A stretch of DNA of 64,000 nucleotides, from NCBI RefSeq assembly GCF_003023845.1, contig NZ_PYFT01000001.1, forward strand, positions 124,001-188,000, read 5' to 3'. Every line of letters starts with the position of its first letter. Position 1 is the first letter of the stretch. The notes below the pieces were generated by a model. That model was not told the origin of the DNA. It was given only the letters and a program-made list of their open reading frames with translations, and made no database searches. This document shows positions 60,323 through 64,000 of this stretch, piece after piece. This DNA is from Adhaeribacter arboris. GTDB lineage: Bacteria; Bacteroidota; Bacteroidia; Cytophagales; Hymenobacteraceae. A program made the translations under genes and the position numbers.

Positions 60323-60847
60323 ATGATTACCATTATATCCGGTACCAACCGTCCCCGTTCCAATGCTAGGGTTATATCTACTATCTACGCGAGTTTATTG
60401 GACAAGCGCGACATGCCTAATCAAATCTTAGATTTGTTAGATTTACCGCCTGATTTTGTTTTCAGCGCTTTGTACCACAACGCTGGCAAAAATGAACAAT
60501 ACAACGAACTGAATAAATTAATTGAAACCACCGATAAGTTTGTTTTTATTGTGCCGGAATATAATGGCTCATTCCCGGGGGTATTAAAAGCTTTTATTGA
60601 TGGCTTAAGTTATCCGGGAAGTTTCAAAAATAAAAAAGCCGCATTAGTAGGAATATCCACCGGTTCACAGGGCGGTGCTTTAGCTCTAAGCCATTTAACC
60701 GACGTTTTACATTACATGGGAATGCACGTACTAGCCGCCAAACCGCGTTTAAACTACATATCTAAAAGCTTGCATAACGGGGAGCTTACCAATACTTTAT
60801 ACGAAAGCTTATTGCTGGAGCAAATAGAATCTTTTATCAATTTTTGA
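60323..60847 (+). CDS. NADPH-dependent FMN reductase (174 aa)
   Basis: Flavodoxin-fold reductase of the PF03358 family: ITIISGTNRPRSNARVIS (residues about 2-19), FIVPEYNGSFPGVLKAFIDGLSYP (about 79-102) and LVGISTGSQGGALALSHLTDVL (about 110-131). Reduces FMN or quinones or azo dyes. The start MITIISG at 60323 is chosen because the upstream extension has no fold match and its first codons lie in the sdh terminator. Likely monocistronic. Confidence 0.9.
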   Translation: MITIISGTNRPRSNARVISTIYASLLDKRDMPNQILDLLDLPPDFVFSALYHNAGKNEQYNELNKLIETTDKFVFIVPEYNGSFPGVLKAFIDGLSYPGSFKNKKAALVGISTGSQGGALALSHLTDVLHYMGMHVLAAKPRLNYISKSLHNGELTNTLYESLLLEQIESFINF

Positions 60848-61003
60848 ATAGAAAAACTAAGAATCGTATAGGTTACAAAACTATGTTATCATTTAAAGTT
60901 TTGCCATTTCAATTCGAACTAAAAATTTAAAAATTTTATATCGCGATCGAGGACGCTCGCTGCATAAGGGCAACTTAAAGTTTTAGACATACTTAAAAAC
61001 AAA

Positions 61004-61025
61004 AAGACCGGATTACTCCGGCCTT
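61004..61025. terminator. Hairpin between the FMN reductase and htpG
   Basis: AAGACCGG / CCGGCCTT between convergent genes, followed by A/T. Confidence 0.6.
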
Positions 61026-61078
61026 CTTATCATTCTTTAGGTTTCATCTAAAACCAAGGGGCATTCAAGAAGTAATAG

Positions 61079-61110
61079 CCATGGATTATGGTCTATGGAC
61101 AATGGTCTAA
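61079..61110. repeat. Third GGTCTATGG-type repeat patch, at the htpG 3' end
   Basis: CATGGATTATGGTCTATGGACAATGGTC-like words just past the htpG stop, similar to the patches at 16270 and 16406. Confidence 0.5.
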
Positions 61111-61113
61111 ATA

Positions 61114-62937
61114 CTACTCTTTTTCGATCAATTCTACACTACGTTTTACGAAGGCCGTTAAAGCCGGACCAGTGAGCATGTTTTGCGATAATAAAGCTAA
61201 ATCAAAGGCTTGTTTCGCAATTTTTTCTTTGCTCTCGTCACCCGCTTTCAATACGCGTTGGTTAATCGGGTGGTTGGCATTCACACTCACGTTGTACGTA
61301 TCCGGCATATTACCCATAAATAGCATACCGCCGCCACCGGTGCGGCTCATGTCTTTCATGCGGCGCATAAATTCCGGTAAAGTGATAATTACCGGCTGGT
61401 CTTGCGGCGAAAGCGGCTCGATAGAAACGTGCATGTTAGTGTTGTTAATGGCTTTCTCGTAGATTTCCTTTAACTGCGTTTTCTCGTCTTCGCTCAGTAC
61501 CGATTCCTTGGTTTCGTCTTTCTCGATGAGTTTATCTACGGTTTCGGCATCTACGCGCTTCAGGGTAACTTTTTCGAGTTTCTGCTCCAACATGCCAATA
61601 AAGTGGCTGTCAATCATCGTATCCAGCTTTAACACATCGTAGCTACGGTCCTTGGCCGATTCCACAAAAGCGTGTTGCTTTTCTTCGTCGCTGGTATACA
61701 GAATTACCAGGTTATCGCTTTTATCTTTTTGATTGGCCTGAATGTATTCTTTATACTCATCAATGGTAAAATATTTACCTTCGGTATTTTGAACCAGGGC
61801 GAAATCTTTGGCTTTTTCGTAAAATTTATCGTCGGAAAGCATGCCGTACTTCACGAAAATATTAATGTCGTTCCATTTATCCTGAAAGTTCTCGCGCTCT
61901 TTCTTAAAGATTTCGGCCAGTTTATCAGCTACTTTTTTGGTGATATAGGTATTGATTTTCTTTACGTTCGAATCGGCTTGCAGGAAGCTTCGCGATACGT
62001 TCAGCGGAATATCGGGTGAGTCGATAACCCCGTGCAGTAGCATTAAAAACTCGGGTACTACATCTTTTACCTCATCGGTAATAAACACCTGGCGGCTGTA
62101 CAGCTGAATTTTGTTTTTCTGAAATTCAAACTCGTTTTTTAGTTTCGGGAAGTACAGAATGCCCGTTAAATTAAAAGGATAATCTACGTTCAGGTGAATC
62201 CAAAACAGCGGATCCTCGGAGAAAGGATACAGTTCTTTGTAGAAATTCTTGTAATCTTCGTCGGTTAATTCTGCTGGCGATTTGGTCCAAATTGGGGTGG
62301 GATTATTAATTACTTCGCCTTTAAACTCAACCGGTACTGGTAAAAATTTGCAATATTTATTCAGAATAGTCTGAATGCGGGCTTCGTCTAAAAATTCTTC
62401 CGAATCAGCGGCTATATTTAAAATGATATCGGTGCCTCGTTCTGCGCGTTCGGCTTCGGTAATAGTGAATTCCGTAGAACCATCGCAAGTCCAGTGAGCC
62501 GCCGGAGCATCGTCCTGGTAAGATTGAGAGATAATCTCTACGGTATCGGCTACCATAAACGAGGAATAGAAACCTAAACCAAAATGACCAATGATCTGGT
62601 TCGCATCTGGCTTGTCTTTGTATTTCTCTACGAACTCCGTAGCGCCGGAAAAGGCAATCTGGTTAATATATTTTTTTATTTCATCGGCGGTCATCCCAAT
62701 ACCATTATCACTTACCATAATGGTACGGGCTTCTTTGTCAACGGCTACTTTTACCTTCAGGTCGCCCAATTCCCCTTTGTACTCCCCAATTGCCGATAAC
62801 CGCTTTATTTTTTGCGAGGCATCCACCGCGTTAGATACCAGCTCGCGCAAAAATATCTCGTGATCGGAGTACAAAAACTTTTTAATTATTGGGAAAATAT
62901 TCTCGGTGTGAATCGAAATATTACCTTTTTCTGCCAT
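61114..62937 (-). CDS. htpG: Molecular chaperone HtpG, Hsp90 family (607 aa)
   Basis: ATP-binding Bergerat fold in the N-terminal domain: ELVSNAVDASQKIKRL (residues about 34-49), VSDNGIGMT (about 75-83), IGHFGLGFYSSFMVAD (about 118-133), and the middle domain LPEFRxxxx-like WIHLNVDYPFNLTGILYFPKL with RQVFITDEV; the C-terminal domain is complete and ends in a KRSVELIEKE tail. Heat-shock chaperone in the cytoplasm. Length and order match family members. No CIRCE-like element was seen upstream. Confidence 0.97.
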   Translation of the reverse strand: MAEKGNISIHTENIFPIIKKFLYSDHEIFLRELVSNAVDASQKIKRLSAIGEYKGELGDLKVKVAVDKEARTIMVSDNGIGMTADEIKKYINQIAFSGATEFVEKYKDKPDANQIIGHFGLGFYSSFMVADTVEIISQSYQDDAPAAHWTCDGSTEFTITEAERAERGTDIILNIAADSEEFLDEARIQTILNKYCKFLPVPVEFKGEVINNPTPIWTKSPAELTDEDYKNFYKELYPFSEDPLFWIHLNVDYPFNLTGILYFPKLKNEFEFQKNKIQLYSRQVFITDEVKDVVPEFLMLLHGVIDSPDIPLNVSRSFLQADSNVKKINTYITKKVADKLAEIFKKERENFQDKWNDINIFVKYGMLSDDKFYEKAKDFALVQNTEGKYFTIDEYKEYIQANQKDKSDNLVILYTSDEEKQHAFVESAKDRSYDVLKLDTMIDSHFIGMLEQKLEKVTLKRVDAETVDKLIEKDETKESVLSEDEKTQLKEIYEKAINNTNMHVSIEPLSPQDQPVIITLPEFMRRMKDMSRTGGGGMLFMGNMPDTYNVSVNANHPINQRVLKAGDESKEKIAKQAFDLALLSQNMLTGPALTAFVKRSVELIEKE

Positions 62938-63304
62938 AATGCATTCTTTAATTTATATAAACTCTGTTTTCGTTTACGTTCTACGGTAAAACTCCGGTTT
63001 CAAAAGTTATTCCAGCTAACCCGTTTTCTTAAAAATGTGACAGCTTGGCAGATTAAAAATTCGCCAGGTTTTAAAAACTGGCGGGTTTGCTCGATGTCAG
63101 TTGTGGATAAGAGCTGTGGATAAATTGTAGAGAAGTAATCGTCTTAAAAATTTACTATCCGGTCAGAATTAGGGTAATTTGTTTTTGGGTTATATCCTTA
63201 TTATTTTCTGTATTTTCTGCTACAAACTATACCGGCCTCAAAGCCATACGTGTAACCAGATTAGCCTAAGTAAACCCGTATTTGAATTCTTTTCGCTGAA
63301 TACT
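62938..63304. other. Intergenic region between htpG and the transglycosylase gene
   Basis: No ORF. Contains the hairpin CGCCAG / CTGGCG (63062-63083) and two DnaA boxes. Confidence 0.5.
63102..63123. promoter_or_regulatory. Pair of perfect DnaA boxes
   Basis: TGTGGATAA (reverse complement of the consensus TTATCCACA) occurs at 63102-63110 and 63115-63123, 13 bp start to start and in the same orientation. Confidence 0.6.
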
Positions 63305-64000
63305 ATGAGGAAAAATCTCTTATTGCTTCTGTTAGGTTTGTTTTGTTTGGCAGCTAAAGCCCAAACCGTAGTAGTGCCGAATAACATTTACTTTGCGGAT
63401 CAGCATTTAACGATTAACGAAGATGCCCGAAAAGCTATCCAGAAACAGGTAGATGCTTTACTCAAGTATCCCCAGTATTTTCAGGCTAAAATAGACCGGT
63501 CGGATGCTTATTTCCCCATTATATCCCGCATTTTTGCCGAAGAAGGTTTACCCGATGATTTTAAATACCTGGTTTTACAGGAAAGCGGGCTGGTTTCGGA
63601 TGCGGTTTCTACTTCAAACGCGGTAGGTTTCTGGCAATTTAAAAAAGAAGCCGCTGCCGATCATGGTTTGCTTATAAACGCCGATGTGGACGAACGTAAA
63701 CACATTGTTAATTCCAGCCGGGGAGCCGCCAAATACCTGGTAAAAAGCAATACTACTTACTATAAAAATTGGTTTAACACGCTATTATCTTACTATTTAG
63801 GCTTTACCGGCGCCAAATCGTTCGCCAAACCGGAGCACGTAGATAGCAAAGAAATGGAAGTTTCCGGCAAAACCAACTGGTATATCTTAACTTTTCTGGC
63901 TCATAAAGTAGCTTTCGAAAATTCTATCGGTAAAAATCCCAATCCGCCGGTTGTGATTCAAGAAGTGCCCGTAACAGTTGGCCAAAGTTTAAGCGATGTT
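63305..64000 (+). CDS. Lytic transglycosylase, MltD-like (partial, truncated by window end)
   Basis: Signal peptide MRKNLLLLLLGLFCLAAKAQ with AKA site, then the lytic transglycosylase domain: YPQYFQAKIDRSDAYFPIIS, EEGLPDDFKYLVLQESGL with the catalytic Glu in LVLQESGL (residues about 93-98), and SNAVGFWQFKKEAAADHGL, plus VNSSRGAAKYLVKSNTTYY. The frame stays open to the window end (232 codons) and runs beyond it. Cleaves peptidoglycan glycan strands in the periplasm; LysM domains usually follow. Located next to two DnaA boxes. Confidence 0.9.
   Translation, partial: MRKNLLLLLLGLFCLAAKAQTVVVPNNIYFADQHLTINEDARKAIQKQVDALLKYPQYFQAKIDRSDAYFPIISRIFAEEGLPDDFKYLVLQESGLVSDAVSTSNAVGFWQFKKEAAADHGLLINADVDERKHIVNSSRGAAKYLVKSNTTYYKNWFNTLLSYYLGFTGAKSFAKPEHVDSKEMEVSGKTNWYILTFLAHKVAFENSIGKNPNPPVVIQEVPVTVGQSLSDV

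Overview
The window looks like a chromosomal segment of a Bacteroidota bacterium, most likely Cytophagales and close to Hymenobacteraceae/Adhaeribacter. The evidence is two giant secreted proteins with type IX secretion (CHU_C) C-terminal domains, a Bacteroidota-style sdhC-sdhA-sdhB operon with a TTTG / TAnnTTTG promoter, several exported DUF1080 (3-keto-glycoside hydrolase) proteins, many lipoproteins, A-rich start contexts with few Shine-Dalgarno sequences, and intergenic inverted-repeat terminators.

Region 1 (1-10,820) is the striking part. After a truncated alpha/beta hydrolase comes a run of small, A+T-rich genes, all on the plus strand (except a transposase), each followed by an imperfect palindrome of about 53-131 bp. 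The palindromes start with an RYYYAAC-like box and end with a GTTRRRY-like box. In 11 of 15 units the 7-bp box before the gene is the exact reverse complement of the box after it, and each unit has its own version of this pair. That is the signature of integron gene cassettes inserted at G/TT by an IntI-type recombinase. I count 15 cassettes and 15 attC sites but no integrase, so this is an integrase-less cassette array (CALIN) or the detached tail of a chromosomal integron. Cargo includes DUF4279-, DUF4375- and DUF4303-like proteins, a zinc-ribbon protein, an S1-domain protein, three lipoproteins (one broken by a stop codon), a secreted and a membrane protein, one cassette with no ORF but several hairpins, and one carrying an IS110-family transposase.

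Region 2 (10.9-14.7 kb) holds an exported protein, then a rimB-like zinc protease / rimK ligase / AstE-like deacylase operon (probable amino-acid ligation and trimming), and a LuxR-type regulator with a degenerate receiver. Region 3 (14.9-43.3 kb) is almost all minus strand: small-molecule enzymes, a purple-acid-phosphatase-like protein, a 1202-aa multi-PAS hybrid histidine kinase, a probable L-fucose oxidative pathway (fuconolactonase-like, SDR, fumarylacetoacetase-like), two exported carbohydrate clusters (DUF1080 with a Gfo/Idh/MocA oxidoreductase, DUF1080 with a PD40-repeat protein), a nucleoid-associated protein, a SET-domain protein, an OmpH/Skp-like lipoprotein, folE overlapping a 6-pyruvoyl-tetrahydropterin-synthase-type gene, and thioredoxin.

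Region 4 (43.6-64 kb) has a YdeI-like and a DUF3179 protein, a polysaccharide-lyase-like lipoprotein, a DGPF (YCII) plus ECF42-type sigma factor pair, two tandem 920-aa type-IX-secreted paralogues flanking a small lipoprotein, the succinate dehydrogenase operon, an FMN reductase, htpG, two perfect DnaA boxes and the start of a lytic transglycosylase that runs off the end. I saw no tRNA, rRNA or CRISPR. Similarity statements rest on motif recognition by eye; no database search was run.
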